The notes under the pieces: generated by a model
What the model was told of the DNA's origin: nothing
What the model saw: the letters and a program-made list of their open reading frames with translations, nothing else
The model's database searches: none
NCBI GenBank assembly: GCA_965221075.1
Contig: OZ244865.1
Coordinates: 372,001 to 436,000 of the forward strand
Length of the DNA: 64,000 nt
Direction: 5' to 3'
Source of the DNA: UBA2970 sp965221075
GTDB taxonomy: Bacteria > Verrucomicrobiota > Verrucomicrobiia > Limisphaerales > AAA164-E04
Shown: in pieces, positions 1 through 9,162 of the stretch
How the letters are laid out: each line of letters begins with the position of its first letter
Numbering within the stretch: position 1 is the first letter of the stretch
Made by a program: the position numbers and the translations under genes

Positions 1-29
1 GCTCGCTCGCCAGGCGCCCCAGGTACCGC

Positions 30-2882
30 TCAGCCCACGGATCCCCCGTCTTGGCCATCGGAGGAATCCTCCCTGGGAGGGAACTCGTACTGGATCCGGC
101 CTCCCCGGCCCAGGACCCGGTAGGCCTTGAAGGGCTTTCCGGTCTTGGCCGAGACGAAGCCCTCCAGCAGGTCGGTCCGCCCCTTGGCCAGCAGCTTCCT
201 GATCTGCCCGGGCTCGATCGGCTGGCCGAGGCGGACCTTCTCCTCCCTGAAGCGGCAGGGGCGGTCCTCCTCCTGGCTGCGCTCGCACAGGTAGCCGTGC
301 CCGGTCTCGTAGATCCTGCCCTGGCAGACCGGACAGGGGCCCAGGGGCTCCAGGCCGGCGAAGTCGACGCGGGGCATGGGGGCCGGGGCCGGCTTCTTGC
401 GGGCGCCCTTCGCCGCGCCTGCCTGGCGGGGCTCGAACTCGAAGCCGACCTTGCCCTCCTTGCCCATCGAGAGGTAGGCCTTGAAGGCGCGTCCGGTGCG
501 GCGCGAGACGAAGCCGTCCAGAAGATCGGATCTGCCCTCGGCCAGGATCTTCCGGATCTGCTCCGGAGCGACGGGCCGGTCCAGGATGATCTTCCCCACC
601 GAGAATTCGCAGGTCCGCTCCTCTCCGGCCCCGTTGCGGCAGAGGTAGCTCCTGGATCCCTCCACCACGTCGGCCTGGCAGCGGGGGCAGGATCCCAGCG
701 GCTCCCGTCCGGAGAGGTCCTCCCCCTCCGCTCCGCCCGGGGAGGGATCCTCCCTGCCGAAGTCGAACTCGGCGCCGAACTCCTCGCCGAGCCGGATCGC
801 GGCGCTGAAGGGCATCCCCCGCTTGCTGAGGAATCCCCGCAGGGGGCCCACCCGCCGCTTCTCCAGCAGCTCCTCCGCCTCGGCGGGCTCGAGAAGGCGC
901 CCGGCGAGGATCTTGCGGATGGAGAAGGCGCATCCGGGGCTCTGGCACCGGTAGGTCCGGTAGGTCTCGTGCACCTCGGCGCTCCCGCACTTGGGGCAGG
1001 AGGCCTGGAGGCGGCCGTAGTCCCCGGGGACCGTGTCGCCGTCGTAGGCCCTGGCCCGCTCCACCATCGCCCGGGTCATCTCCTCGATGCCCTCCATGAA
1101 CTTGCGGCGGCCGAGCTTGCCGGCCTCCATCAGCTTGAGCTGCTGCTCCCACTCCCCGGTCAGCTGCGGCTCGCACAGCTCCTTGACCTGTATCCCCCGC
1201 AGCAGGGTGAGCAGCTGGAAGGCCTTGCTGGTGGGGACCAGCTCCTTCCTGTCGCGGTTGACGTACTGCTCCTTGATCAGGTTCTCGATGATCGCCGCCC
1301 GGGTGGCCGGCGTGCCCAGACCCTTCTCCTTGATCGCCTCCCGCAGCTCCTCGTCCTCCACCAGCTTGCCGGCCCCCTCCATGGCGGCCAGCAGGGCGGC
1401 CTCGGTGTAGCGGGGCCGGGGCCGGGTGCTCGACTCGGAGATCTCCATGCCCTTCTGCGCCACGGTCTCCTCCTTCCCGTCCAGGGGAGGCAGCTCGGTC
1501 CCGTCCAGGGCCGCCTTGCCGTAGACCTCCTTCCAGCCCGGCCGGATCAGGACCCGGCCCTCGGAGCGGAAGCTGTGCGGGCCCACCCGGGTGGTCCGCA
1601 CCGTCCTGCGGTGCTCGGCCGGGGGATAGAAGGCGGCCAGGAAGCGCCGGACGATGTGCTCGTAGAGCTTCCTCTCGTCGGGCCTCAGGGAGGCCGGCGG
1701 GGCCTGGGGGGTGGGGATGATGGCGAAGTGGTCGCTCACCTTGGCGTTGTCGAAGATGCGCTTGTCGGGGACCGCCCAGCCCTGGTCCAGGATCTTGAGG
1801 GCCAGGGGGCCGAAGGAGGCCGATCCCAGCGCCTCCAGGGTCTGGCGCACCGTGGGGAGGTAGTCCTCGGGGAGGTGGCTCGAGTCGGTCCTGGGATAGG
1901 TGATCAGCTTGCGGCCCTCGTAGAGGGCCTGGGCCAGCTTCAGGGTGCGGCCCGCGGTGTAGCCGAAGCCGGAGTTGGCGCTCCGCTGCAGGGTGGTCAG
2001 ATCGAAGAGCCGGGGGGGCGCCTCCCTGGCGGGCCTGCTGGAGTCGCTGGCCGTTCCCGGAATCTCCCGGCATTCCCCGAGGATCCGCTCCGCCTCCTCC
2101 CGGTCCCAGATCCGCTCCGCTCTCCGGTGCTCGTCCCCCTCCCGGTCCCGCTTGCCGAATCCGGGGTCGAACCAGCGCGCCTGGTAGGCGCCGGAGCGGG
2201 CGGCGAACTGGCCCACGATCTCCCAGTAGGTCCGCGGCCGGAAGGCGCGTATCTCCCGCTCCCGCTCCACCAGGATGGTCAGGGTGGGGGTCTGGACCCG
2301 GCCCACGGTGGTCTTGTAGAAGCCGCCCGACTTGGAGTTGAAGGCGGTCATCGCCCGGGTGCCGTTGATGCCCACCAGCCAGTCGGACTCGGAGCGGCAG
2401 GCCGCGGCGTCGGCCAGGGGCTCGAACTCCTGCCCGTCGCGCAGCGACTCGAAGCCGGTGCGGATCGCGCTGCGGGTCATCGACTGCAGCCACAGCCGCC
2501 GGATCGGCTTGCTGCACCTGGCGTGGCGCACGATGTTGCGGAAGATCAGCTCCCCCTCCCGGCCGGCGTCGCAGGCGTTGATCAGCTCGTCGACGTCCTC
2601 CCGCTTGATGAGCCTCTTGATCAGGGAGAGCCGGCCGCTGTTCGCCTTGATCGGGGCCAGGGAGAACTTCGAGGGGATCACCGGCAGGTGGGCGAAGGTC
2701 CACTTGCCCTTCCTGACCTCCTCCTTGTCGGGGACCTTCAGCTCGAGCAGGTGGCCCACCGCCGAGCCGATGATGTAGCGGTCGCTCTCGAAGAAGTCCT
2801 TCCTGCTGCTGAAGCCTCCCAGCGCCTTGGCGATGTCGGAGGCGACCGAGGGCTTCTCGGTGATGACCAGTGATTTGCCCAT
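30..2882 (-). CDS. topB: DNA topoisomerase III (type IA)
   Basis: Type IA topoisomerase of about 950 residues that relaxes or decatenates DNA through a transient 5'-phosphotyrosine. The N-terminus (KSLVITEKPSVA) opens a Toprim domain whose acidic core ACDAGREGEL lies near residues 103-112. The catalytic tyrosine is Y329 in LITYPRTDSSHLP. After the core (to about residue 620) come three cysteine-containing zinc-ribbon segments, each followed by a topoisomerase C-terminal repeat with the pattern GFVS-R/K-x-G-x-x-FKAY, at roughly 640-740, 745-830 and 850-945. This gives a longer tail than E. coli TopB has. The ATG at 2882 is chosen because the Toprim motif begins at once; in-frame sequence further upstream looks non-coding. 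It is the last gene on this strand before the window edge. Family certain; TopB rather than TopA by the GREGEL and C-repeat pattern. Confidence 0.95.
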   Translation of the reverse strand: MGKSLVITEKPSVASDIAKALGGFSSRKDFFESDRYIIGSAVGHLLELKVPDKEEVRKGKWTFAHLPVIPSKFSLAPIKANSGRLSLIKRLIKREDVDELINACDAGREGELIFRNIVRHARCSKPIRRLWLQSMTRSAIRTGFESLRDGQEFEPLADAAACRSESDWLVGINGTRAMTAFNSKSGGFYKTTVGRVQTPTLTILVEREREIRAFRPRTYWEIVGQFAARSGAYQARWFDPGFGKRDREGDEHRRAERIWDREEAERILGECREIPGTASDSSRPAREAPPRLFDLTTLQRSANSGFGYTAGRTLKLAQALYEGRKLITYPRTDSSHLPEDYLPTVRQTLEALGSASFGPLALKILDQGWAVPDKRIFDNAKVSDHFAIIPTPQAPPASLRPDERKLYEHIVRRFLAAFYPPAEHRRTVRTTRVGPHSFRSEGRVLIRPGWKEVYGKAALDGTELPPLDGKEETVAQKGMEISESSTRPRPRYTEAALLAAMEGAGKLVEDEELREAIKEKGLGTPATRAAIIENLIKEQYVNRDRKELVPTSKAFQLLTLLRGIQVKELCEPQLTGEWEQQLKLMEAGKLGRRKFMEGIEEMTRAMVERARAYDGDTVPGDYGRLQASCPKCGSAEVHETYRTYRCQSPGCAFSIRKILAGRLLEPAEAEELLEKRRVGPLRGFLSKRGMPFSAAIRLGEEFGAEFDFGREDPSPGGAEGEDLSGREPLGSCPRCQADVVEGSRSYLCRNGAGEERTCEFSVGKIILDRPVAPEQIRKILAEGRSDLLDGFVSRRTGRAFKAYLSMGKEGKVGFEFEPRQAGAAKGARKKPAPAPMPRVDFAGLEPLGPCPVCQGRIYETGHGYLCERSQEEDRPCRFREEKVRLGQPIEPGQIRKLLAKGRTDLLEGFVSAKTGKPFKAYRVLGRGGRIQYEFPPREDSSDGQDGGSVG

Positions 2883-3032
2883 GGGCAGGAGGAGGGATCC
2901 ATAGGGAGCCCCCGGGCCGGCCCGCAAGCCATTTCGGGAGGCGGACGGCTCCTAAGGATAGCACAGCCGCGTCCCCTTCTCCATTACGGCCCGGAGAGCT
3001 TCCGGCCCTCCGGCGTGCCCGGGAAGGGCGCC

Positions 3033-4589
3033 TCAGGCGGTGGCCGCCTCGGCGCAGCGCCTGCCGTCCAGGGCCGCGCTGACGATGCCTCCGGCGTGGC
3101 CGGCCCCCTCGCCGCAGGGGTAGAGCCCCGCCACCTGGGGATGCTGCAGGGTGCCGGGATCGCGGGGGATGCGCAGGGGGGCGCTGGTGCGGGTCTCGAA
3201 GCCCACCAGCAGGGCCTCTCCGGTGAGGAAGCCGGGCAGCCTCCTTCCGAACCGCCGCAGGCCCTCGGAGAGAGGGGCGGCGATCCAGGAGGGCAGCATC
3301 CGGTCGAGCCGGGCCGGCTCCGCCCCGGGCCGGTAGCTGGTGGGAGGCAGGTCGGAGGAGGGGCGTGCGCCCAGGAAGTCGGTCAGCCTCTGGCCCGGCG
3401 CCCTCTGGCGCCCTCCGCCCGCCCGCCCGGCCAGGGACTCGATCTCCTGCTGGAGGGCGATGCCTCCCAGGATCCCCCCCCGGGCGGTGTCCCCGGGCTC
3501 GAGGGAGACCACCATCCCCCCGTTGATGAAGGGCGAGTCCCGGCGCGAGAGGCTCATCCCGTTGACCACCACCTCGTCGCTGCGGGTGGCGGCCGGGACG
3601 ATGAAGCCCCCGGGGCAGACGCAGAAGGAGTGCACGCTCCTTCTGCCCGCTCTGGCGCTCAGCCGGTAGGCGGAGGCCGGAAGGCAGCCGGGGCGGGCCG
3701 CCCCGGAGGGAAGGTGGTAGAGGATGCGGTCGAGCAGGGGCTGCGGATGCTCGACGCGCACGCCCAGGGCGAAGGGCTTGGGCTCCATGGCGACGCCCAT
3801 CCGGTGGAGCATCCGGTAGATGTCCCGCGCCGAGTGGCCGGTGGCCAGGATCACCGCTCCGGCCCCGACTTCCCGGCCGCAGGCCGTCTCCACCCCCAGG
3901 ACGCGGCCCTGCCCGACCGCCAGGCCGGAGACCCGCGCCCCGAACCGGACCTCTCCCCCGGCCTCGACGATGGTCCGGCGAAGGGCCCGCACGATCGAGG
4001 GCAGCCGGTTGGATCCGATGTGGGGGTGGGCGTCGGTGAGGATGGCCGGCGGGGCTCCGTGGGCCACCAGGATCCGGTAGACGGTCTCCACCGGGCCGCG
4101 CTTCCGGCAGCGGGTGTAGAGCTTGCCGTCGGAGAAGGCGCCGGCGCCGCCCTCCCCGAAGCAGTAGTTGGAGTCGGGGAGCACCTCGCCGCGGCGGAGG
4201 ATGGGAGCCAGGTCGAAGCGGCGCGACGAGACGTCGCGGCCCCGCTCCAGGATCACCGGACGGCGTCCCCGCTCCAGGCACCTCAGGGCGGCGAAGAGTC
4301 CGGCCGGACCGCAGCCGACGATCACCACGGGGTCCTCCCCGGAGCGGAGAGGCGGGAAGTCGGCCTGCCAGCGCTCGAGGGGGGGCAGCGCGGCGCCGAC
4401 GCCCACCTGCAGGCGGAGCCGGGCCGCCACCCGGGCCTGCCTGGCGTCCCAGGAATGGCGGAGCAGCCGCACCTCCCGGATCTCTCCGGGCTCGATCCCC
4501 AGCTCCCTGGCGGCGGCCTCCCGCATGGCCTGCCCGTCGCGTGGAGCTTCCGGAGGCAGGGAGACTTCGGCGATCCGGATCTCCGGCAT
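3033..4589 (-). CDS. NAD(P)/FAD-dependent oxidoreductase (COG2509-type)
   Basis: Flavoprotein of 518 residues resembling the FAD-dependent dehydrogenases grouped with HI0933/COG2509. The dinucleotide-binding motif VVIVGCGPAGLFAALR lies near residues 98-113, followed by an acidic end (ILERGRDV). A second family block, NYCFGEGGAGAFSDGKLYTR, is near 150-170, the ATGHSARDIYRML block near 248, and a C-terminal FAD-closing block YPCGEGAGHAGGI near 490. The first 90 residues form a separate N-terminal domain typical of the family. Substrate is unknown. It sits 12 bp upstream of nothing co-directional on the 3' side except topB, about 150 bp away, and 12 bp downstream of the DUF5989 gene, so co-transcription with the membrane pair is possible. 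Confidence 0.85.
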   Translation of the reverse strand: MPEIRIAEVSLPPEAPRDGQAMREAAARELGIEPGEIREVRLLRHSWDARQARVAARLRLQVGVGAALPPLERWQADFPPLRSGEDPVVIVGCGPAGLFAALRCLERGRRPVILERGRDVSSRRFDLAPILRRGEVLPDSNYCFGEGGAGAFSDGKLYTRCRKRGPVETVYRILVAHGAPPAILTDAHPHIGSNRLPSIVRALRRTIVEAGGEVRFGARVSGLAVGQGRVLGVETACGREVGAGAVILATGHSARDIYRMLHRMGVAMEPKPFALGVRVEHPQPLLDRILYHLPSGAARPGCLPASAYRLSARAGRRSVHSFCVCPGGFIVPAATRSDEVVVNGMSLSRRDSPFINGGMVVSLEPGDTARGGILGGIALQQEIESLAGRAGGGRQRAPGQRLTDFLGARPSSDLPPTSYRPGAEPARLDRMLPSWIAAPLSEGLRRFGRRLPGFLTGEALLVGFETRTSAPLRIPRDPGTLQHPQVAGLYPCGEGAGHAGGIVSAALDGRRCAEAATA

Positions 4590-4601
4590 CGGGAAGGCCA
4601 G

Positions 4602-4802
4602 CTAGAAGAGGGAGTAGATGAAGGGGGCCGCTCCGGTGGAGCTCAGCCAGGCCAGTCCGCCCAGGATCAGGAGGACCAGCACGATGGGGATCATCCACCA
4701 GGCCTTGTTCTCCCGGATGAAGACCAGGAACTCCCTCCAGAGCGGGTCGGGCTTCCGGTTGCGGCCTTCTTCGAACTCCCTCCTTCTTCCTCCCTTGCTC
4801 AT
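4602..4802 (-). CDS. DUF5989 small membrane protein
   Basis: Protein of 66 residues with a basic, hydrophilic N-terminus, the WREFLVFIRENKAWWMIP block and one membrane segment (about residues 36-58), ending in APFIYSLF. This layout (FLxFLRExKxWWLxPI then a helix and PFIYxLF) is the DUF5989 family, usually encoded between SxtJ-like and carbamoyltransferase genes. It starts 7 bp after the stop of the SxtJ-like gene, so the two are almost surely co-translated. Its biochemical role is unknown. Confidence 0.85.
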   Translation of the reverse strand: MSKGGRRREFEEGRNRKPDPLWREFLVFIRENKAWWMIPIVLVLLILGGLAWLSSTGAAPFIYSLF

Positions 4803-4809
4803 GGCCCGG

Positions 4810-5214
4810 TCACCAGGGACGGTAGTACTGGAGGGGCTGGTCCGGGATCTCCTTGCCGGTCCAGTAGGACGCCCGGCCGCGGTCCAGGCGCCGGTCCAGG
4901 GGATCCCTTCCCGCCAGCCGGAAGGCCAGCCCGATGGGAAGGAGGACTCCGAAATAGAGAAGGAGCAGGATAAGCTCCCCCAGCGCCAGACCGACGGGCC
5001 AGGCCAGGCACATCAGGGCCAGGAAGGGGAGCCGCAGCCAGGCGGGACGCAGTCGGCCGGCCAGGGCCGCTCCCAGGCCCAGGATCCCGCAGGCCGACAG
5101 GACCCAGGGACCGGCTCCCAGAAGCCAGGCCGCCAGGGGCAGGACCGCCAGGCACAGGTAGCCGAACTGCCTCAGCTGCCCCGGCGCAGGATTGCTGGGG
5201 AAGGGAGCGAGCAT
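4810..5214 (-). CDS. SxtJ-family membrane protein
   Basis: Hydrophobic protein of 134 residues with three or four membrane helices and a conserved C-terminus (RASYWTGKEIPDQPLQYYRPW) characteristic of the SxtJ family first named from saxitoxin clusters. The ATG at 5214 is preferred because the predicted first helix starts soon after it (RQFGYLCLAVLPLAAWLLG); an upstream in-frame start at 5268 would add 18 residues without family character. It forms a two-gene unit with DUF5989. The carbamoyltransferase normally next to this pair is absent: the upstream neighbour is a divergent prepilin gene. Confidence 0.8.
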   Translation of the reverse strand: MLAPFPSNPAPGQLRQFGYLCLAVLPLAAWLLGAGPWVLSACGILGLGAALAGRLRPAWLRLPFLALMCLAWPVGLALGELILLLLYFGVLLPIGLAFRLAGRDPLDRRLDRGRASYWTGKEIPDQPLQYYRPW

Positions 5215-5339
5215 CAGGCCGGCCGGAGGAAGGCGTCCAGCATGGCGGCACTCAACCACGGGAGCCATCCCGAGTCAAGCGGCGCGGGCGGCAGCGCCAT
5301 GCGAGGATCCGCGGCCGGAACGGGAGGGCCGGGCGCGGC

Positions 5340-5369
5340 TTGCCTGCCTGGGAAGGCTTCTGCTATCCT
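5340..5369 (+). promoter_or_regulatory. Possible sigma70-type promoter for the prepilin gene at 5398
   Basis: TTGCCT (5340-5345) and TATCCT (5364-5369) are separated by 18 bases, close to the TTGACA-N17-TATAAT consensus. Transcription from about 5376 would leave a 22-base leader before ATG 5398, and would make the alternative ATG at 5380 nearly leaderless. Based on pattern only. Confidence 0.35.
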
Positions 5370-5397
5370 CGCCCGACGGATGCCCCCCAGGTTCGAG

Positions 5398-6117
5398 ATG
5401 AAGCCAGGCCAGCCTTCGCCCTCCTCGGGTCCCTCCAGCGGTTTCACCCTGATCGAGCTGCTGGTGGTCATCGCCATCATCGCGATCCTGGCCGGCATGC
5501 TGCTTCCGGCGCTCAGCAAGGCCAAGGGAAGGGCCAAGGCGATCGGCTGCATCAGCAACCTCAAGCAGGTGGGGATGGCCATGTTCCTGTACGCCGACGA
5601 CAACGACGGCTACATCCCCCGGGGCAACGGCCACCCCTGGTTCCTGGCCTACATGCCCTATCTTCCCGAGGGGGGCGGGGAGGACGACTTCCGCAACGTC
5701 CGCATCTACAAGTGCCTCTCCTATCCCGCCGATCCCCGGGGAGTCCAGGTGATCACCTACGTGATCAACGCCTGGAACTTCGAGAGCCCCGACGATGCCG
5801 TGGGCTACGAGAAGGTGGGCCCCTCCAAGCTCTCCCGGTTCCAGATTCCCAGCAAGACCCTGCACCTGGGGGACAACGAGGCTGGCAGCTGGAGGCCCAT
5901 CGTCACCGGATACCGCGACGCGATCACCAACCTGAACGACGTCTGGGCTCCTGGCCACCTGCCCTACAACGAGCGGAGCGGCAGGCTGAGCCCGCAGCGG
6001 AGGATAGCCGCCATGCGCCACTCCGACGGAGCCAACTTCGTCTACCTGGACGGCCACTCGGGCTACCTGAGGGGCGAGGCGATCGTCGACGATCTCTTCC
6101 GGGAGGTCCGCGACTAG
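5398..6117 (+). CDS. Type II secretion/prepilin-like protein with H-x9-DG motif
   Basis: Pseudopilin of 239 residues. A short hydrophilic leader ends in Gly and is followed by FTLIELLVVIAIIAILAGMLL, the methylated and processed N-terminal helix of type IV pilin-like proteins; a prepilin peptidase would cut at G/F. The LPALSKAKGRAKAIGCISNLKQ extension and the C-terminal H-x9-DG block (RHSDGANFVYLDG near residue 208) place it in the large PVC prepilin family with N-terminal methylation site and H-X9-DG domain. The ATG at 5398 is preferred over 5380 because of the promoter spacing. Exported, probably envelope or surface. Convergent with the next prepilin gene. Substrate and role unknown. Confidence 0.88.
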   Translation: MKPGQPSPSSGPSSGFTLIELLVVIAIIAILAGMLLPALSKAKGRAKAIGCISNLKQVGMAMFLYADDNDGYIPRGNGHPWFLAYMPYLPEGGGEDDFRNVRIYKCLSYPADPRGVQVITYVINAWNFESPDDAVGYEKVGPSKLSRFQIPSKTLHLGDNEAGSWRPIVTGYRDAITNLNDVWAPGHLPYNERSGRLSPQRRIAAMRHSDGANFVYLDGHSGYLRGEAIVDDLFREVRD

Positions 6118-6136
6118 CGGATCGGATCGTTCCCTT

Positions 6137-7006
6137 TCAGGGAAGGAGCTGCACCCGATCGTTGTACCACTTGAAGTCCTCGCGTCCGGCGGCGTCGAAG
6201 CTCTTGACCTGGCCGTACGTGTAGCGAACCGGGTAGATGGAGGAGTCGCTGGTCCACTTGTGGATCTCGGCGTGCCCGTCCACGAACGAGAAGCCGCTGG
6301 CGCCGTTGTGGTAGGAGGCGGGCCGGTCTCCCCAGTGGTTGGCGTCGGGGTTGTTGACGAAGAATCCGTCATTGATCGAGTCGGGATGCTCGTCGAGGGT
6401 CAGCCAGGTATTGGAGGGCTCTGGCACGTCCGTGACCCTAATGAACTGCTTGTATCTTCCGCCGAATGCCCAGCTCCTGCCCCTGCTGGTGTTGTTGTTG
6501 GGGTCGTTGTCGGAGAGGCCGAAGAAGGCGTTCATGGCGATGCTGCGCAGCCGCCTCTCCCAGCCCTTGGCACGCATTTCGGGATTGAGGAAGATGTCGG
6601 ACGGGCACTTGTAGATTCCGACGATGGCGTCGGTGTAGGGGGCGATCACCCCGTTGCGGACCCAGGCCACGTTGGTGACGCTGCGGGATTGGGTGGAGGT
6701 GCCGCTGGCGTCCCAGGTCATCACGTTGTTGACCCAGTTGTTGAAGCGGCCGCTGTTGATCGCTCCAACGGTGCCGGGAATGGTGAAGTTGTTGGCGCAC
6801 TTGTTGTCGTTGTCCATGGCGTACAGGTGCCAGGCGGTGACCATCTGCTTGTTGTTGCTCACGCACATGATCCCCTTGGCCTTCTCCTTGGCCTTGGAGA
6901 GGGCGGGCAGGAGCATGCCGGCCAGGATGGCGATGATGGCTATGACCACCAGCAGCTCGATCAGGGTGAAGGCGCGGCGGGCGCGTTCAGAAAACGGCAA
7001 GATCAC
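6137..7006 (-). CDS. Type II secretion/prepilin-like protein with H-x9-DG motif
   Basis: Pseudopilin of about 289 residues: leader ending RARRA, then FTLIELLVVIAIIAILAGMLL and the LPALSKAKEKAKGIMC block, and a C-terminal HNGASGFSFVDGH motif. The body is rich in Asn, Trp and aromatic residues, as usual for these surface proteins. There is no ATG near the leader: candidates are GTG at 7006 (chosen; gives a 12-residue leader, with GGAG 12 bases upstream) or TTG at 7042 (24-residue leader). It ends 20 bp from the stop of the convergent prepilin gene. It has a different body from the prepilins at 8326 and 12319, so it is not a simple duplicate. Confidence 0.85.
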   Translation of the reverse strand: MILPFSERARRAFTLIELLVVIAIIAILAGMLLPALSKAKEKAKGIMCVSNNKQMVTAWHLYAMDNDNKCANNFTIPGTVGAINSGRFNNWVNNVMTWDASGTSTQSRSVTNVAWVRNGVIAPYTDAIVGIYKCPSDIFLNPEMRAKGWERRLRSIAMNAFFGLSDNDPNNNTSRGRSWAFGGRYKQFIRVTDVPEPSNTWLTLDEHPDSINDGFFVNNPDANHWGDRPASYHNGASGFSFVDGHAEIHKWTSDSSIYPVRYTYGQVKSFDAAGREDFKWYNDRVQLLP

Positions 7007-8261
7007 AAAGGCGATTTTCTCCTGCGATCCTTTCCGGATCAAGCCGCAAAGCAGCCGACAGGCTGGGCTATCGATCCCTTCCCCTGCCCGGGAAGCGGAT
7101 TGTTCCCGTCGCCACCCGCTCAGGACTCCAGCTCAAAGGATGCTGGACGGATTCCTGTCCCCGTGCTGAGGGCGGTGGCTGCCATGACCGCCGCCCTTTC
7201 GGAACGCATCGGAGCAGCTTCTTCCTTCCAGGCCGTGCGGATAAAGGGAGGGCCGAGCCCGCTGACAGATGGCTCGGGGCCGCATGGCTCCAGGTGTGCT
7301 CGGAAGCGCCGGGCCCCTGCACAGGCAAAGCTCTCATTCTTTCCTCCGGCATGCCTGGCAATAGTCCCTGCGCTACGTCGCCTTCATGTCTTCGATTCGG
7401 GCATTCCGGCCGCCCTGGACGCTCCCCTGGGAAGTTCCGTATGGATTGAAGCTGTGCACCTGGTGGAGCCTCTGCGCCTGCATACAGGCGCCTGGGGCGG
7501 ACAGGACAAGCGGCGCGGTTGACGCACCGGCTGCCTGAGCCTGCCCGTCCACTCCTGGATCCTCGCTTTCCTCCATTCCATGCCTGCCCCGGGCTTGGGG
7601 ATCGGCACGGGGGAGGGGGCGGAAGGCAGGTAATCTGGACACAAGCCAGAGCTCGGAGCAGTACGGCATCGACGAGGGTAGGCGAGGGCCCTTTGCCAGA
7701 AACAGGCGCTCCCTCGCTGGGATTCTCTGTCCTCAATGGCGCCATCGGCTCGCCTTTCCTGCCGGATCGGCATCGCCGATGCCGTCCAGCCTTCTCCCCG
7801 GAACCGCTTGCCGGAGCAGTCTGGACAAGACGGCAGGTCCGTCGGTGGCTGGCTCGATCCTGGCCTGTTCCTTCCCAGCGCTCCGGAGACTGCAGGCAGG
7901 TCAGGTCGGATGCCTGTCCGACATCCATCCGGCCGGCCTGCTGGCCGCACTTGCAGGATTTCAGCCCGGAAAGATCAGGGAACGATGCCAGAAACGGCTT
8001 GGCAATCCACGGATGGCTGCCCCAGCGACCTTCCGGCGTCCGACAGGATCAGGACCAATGCAGGGCGCCTGCTCCGAGCGGGCCGGCTCTCTGGAACGGA
8101 CGCAGAAGGCGCTACCGGATCCGTACTCGATTCCCCTGCAAGACACTGGCGGAAAACGCTCAGCAGCATGGCCATGGCAGACTATCGGCCTTGCCCATGC
8201 TTCCGTGACTCTCTTTTCCCTCCAGCACCGATCCTGCACCAGGCAGGAGCCCTGGAGAGCC
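7007..8261. other. Gene-poor stretch, no supported gene
   Basis: About 1.25 kb with long open frames on both strands, all of arginine-, proline- and serine-rich composition without recognisable motifs. The third-position GC bias seen in real genes here is absent. No RNA gene or repeat was recognised. The 5' end must hold the promoter of the prepilin gene at 7006. It may be decayed coding sequence. Confidence 0.5.
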
Positions 8262-8303
8262 GGAAAAGAAAAAAGCCCCGACCCTTTGTAGAGGCCGGGG
8301 CTT
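8262..8303 (-). terminator. Rho-independent terminator after the prepilin gene at 8326
   Basis: On the minus strand AAGCCCCG (8303-8296) pairs perfectly with CGGGGCTT (8280-8273) around a 15-base loop, and the hairpin runs straight into a T-rich tract (TTTTTTCTTTTCC, 8274-8262). It lies 22 bp beyond the stop codon of the prepilin gene. It is the clearest intrinsic terminator in the window. Confidence 0.85.
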
Positions 8304-8325
8304 GGATGGATACGCCTAGAAGCGG

Positions 8326-9162
8326 CTACTGGGCCAGCCAGCCCGTTCTCGCATCGACACCTTCGGGAAGGCCTCCCCTCGCACTGGTGGGACTGTTGGG
8401 CAGCAGGAAGGTTACATTGTCCAGTCCGGCGCTGGCAAACTGCTCCAGGAGTTCCTGGGTGGTGCGGGATTTGCCCGAACCGTCGGAGGCGATGAAGTTG
8501 GAACCGGAGGTTCCGTGTATGTCCGCGCTCAGGGCGAAGTGGTTCCCCTGCCACACCCCCCTCCGGGCGTTGGCGGTGAGGGCGACTCCGGGTGGTCTGG
8601 CGGTCGATATGGTCGTTCTCACGGAGTTGGTCAGATTGCGATCTCCGGTGATGATCAGCTGGGGCTGGCTCTCGTCCGCGGCGGGATTGATCAGGAAGCT
8701 GACGTTCTGGTTGCGGTTGAAGTAATCCCTGCCGCTCACGGTGTTGCGGCTATTGTAGGTGAACGTGTCGGCATCCACCTGGCTGTCGCTGGGACAGGTG
8801 ACGATCTCCGGCTGCTCCCCCAGCTCGCTGCGAAGGGCCCCGAAGTGGAACCAGACCGACGGAGCTTCCACGCCATTGTCTCTGGCCGAGTACCTGATGT
8901 TGCCGGGAACCCCTTCGGCGCTGCCGCCCTTGAGGTAGGGGACGTGCATGGGGTACTGGTCGTCGTGGTCCCCGGCCCACATCTTGAAGGCGAGGCCGAC
9001 CTGCTTGAGATTGCTGAGGCACTTGATCTTCTGGGCCTTCTGGCGGGCCTTCTGCAGCGCGGGCAGGAGCATTCCTGCGAGGATGGCGATGATGGCGATC
9101 ACCACCAGGAGCTCGATCAGGGTGAACGCCTTGCTGGCTGAACTCCGGTTGAGTCGGTTCAT
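8326..9162 (-). CDS. Prepilin-like protein, paralogue A
   Basis: Pseudopilin of 278 residues: 12-residue leader, FTLIELLVVIAIIAILAGMLLP, LPALQKARQKAQKIKC and SNLKQVGLAFKMWAGDHDD. A weak H-x9-DG block (HGTSGSNFIASDG) is near residue 217, and the C-terminus ends GLPEGVDARTGWLAQ. A purine-rich site (AAGGAAAG) precedes the ATG by about 6 bases. It is a close paralogue of the gene at 12319: leader, body (GRDYFNRNQNVSFLINPAAD) and tail match, which indicates duplication. A strong terminator follows. The protein is exported through a prepilin peptidase pathway; its function is unknown. Confidence 0.9.
   Translation of the reverse strand: MNRLNRSSASKAFTLIELLVVIAIIAILAGMLLPALQKARQKAQKIKCLSNLKQVGLAFKMWAGDHDDQYPMHVPYLKGGSAEGVPGNIRYSARDNGVEAPSVWFHFGALRSELGEQPEIVTCPSDSQVDADTFTYNSRNTVSGRDYFNRNQNVSFLINPAADESQPQLIITGDRNLTNSVRTTISTARPPGVALTANARRGVWQGNHFALSADIHGTSGSNFIASDGSGKSRTTQELLEQFASAGLDNVTFLLPNSPTSARGGLPEGVDARTGWLAQ

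Noticed and set aside
51..2873. Very long open frame on the plus strand opposite topoisomerase III
   Set aside because: Leu/Gly/Ala/Pro-rich shadow of a high-GC gene; no motifs, while the minus strand encodes a complete TopB.
6130..6144. Small hairpin TTCCCT-TTC-AGGGAA between two convergent prepilin genes as terminator
   Set aside because: Only six pairs, it overlaps a stop codon, and there is no T-tract on either strand.
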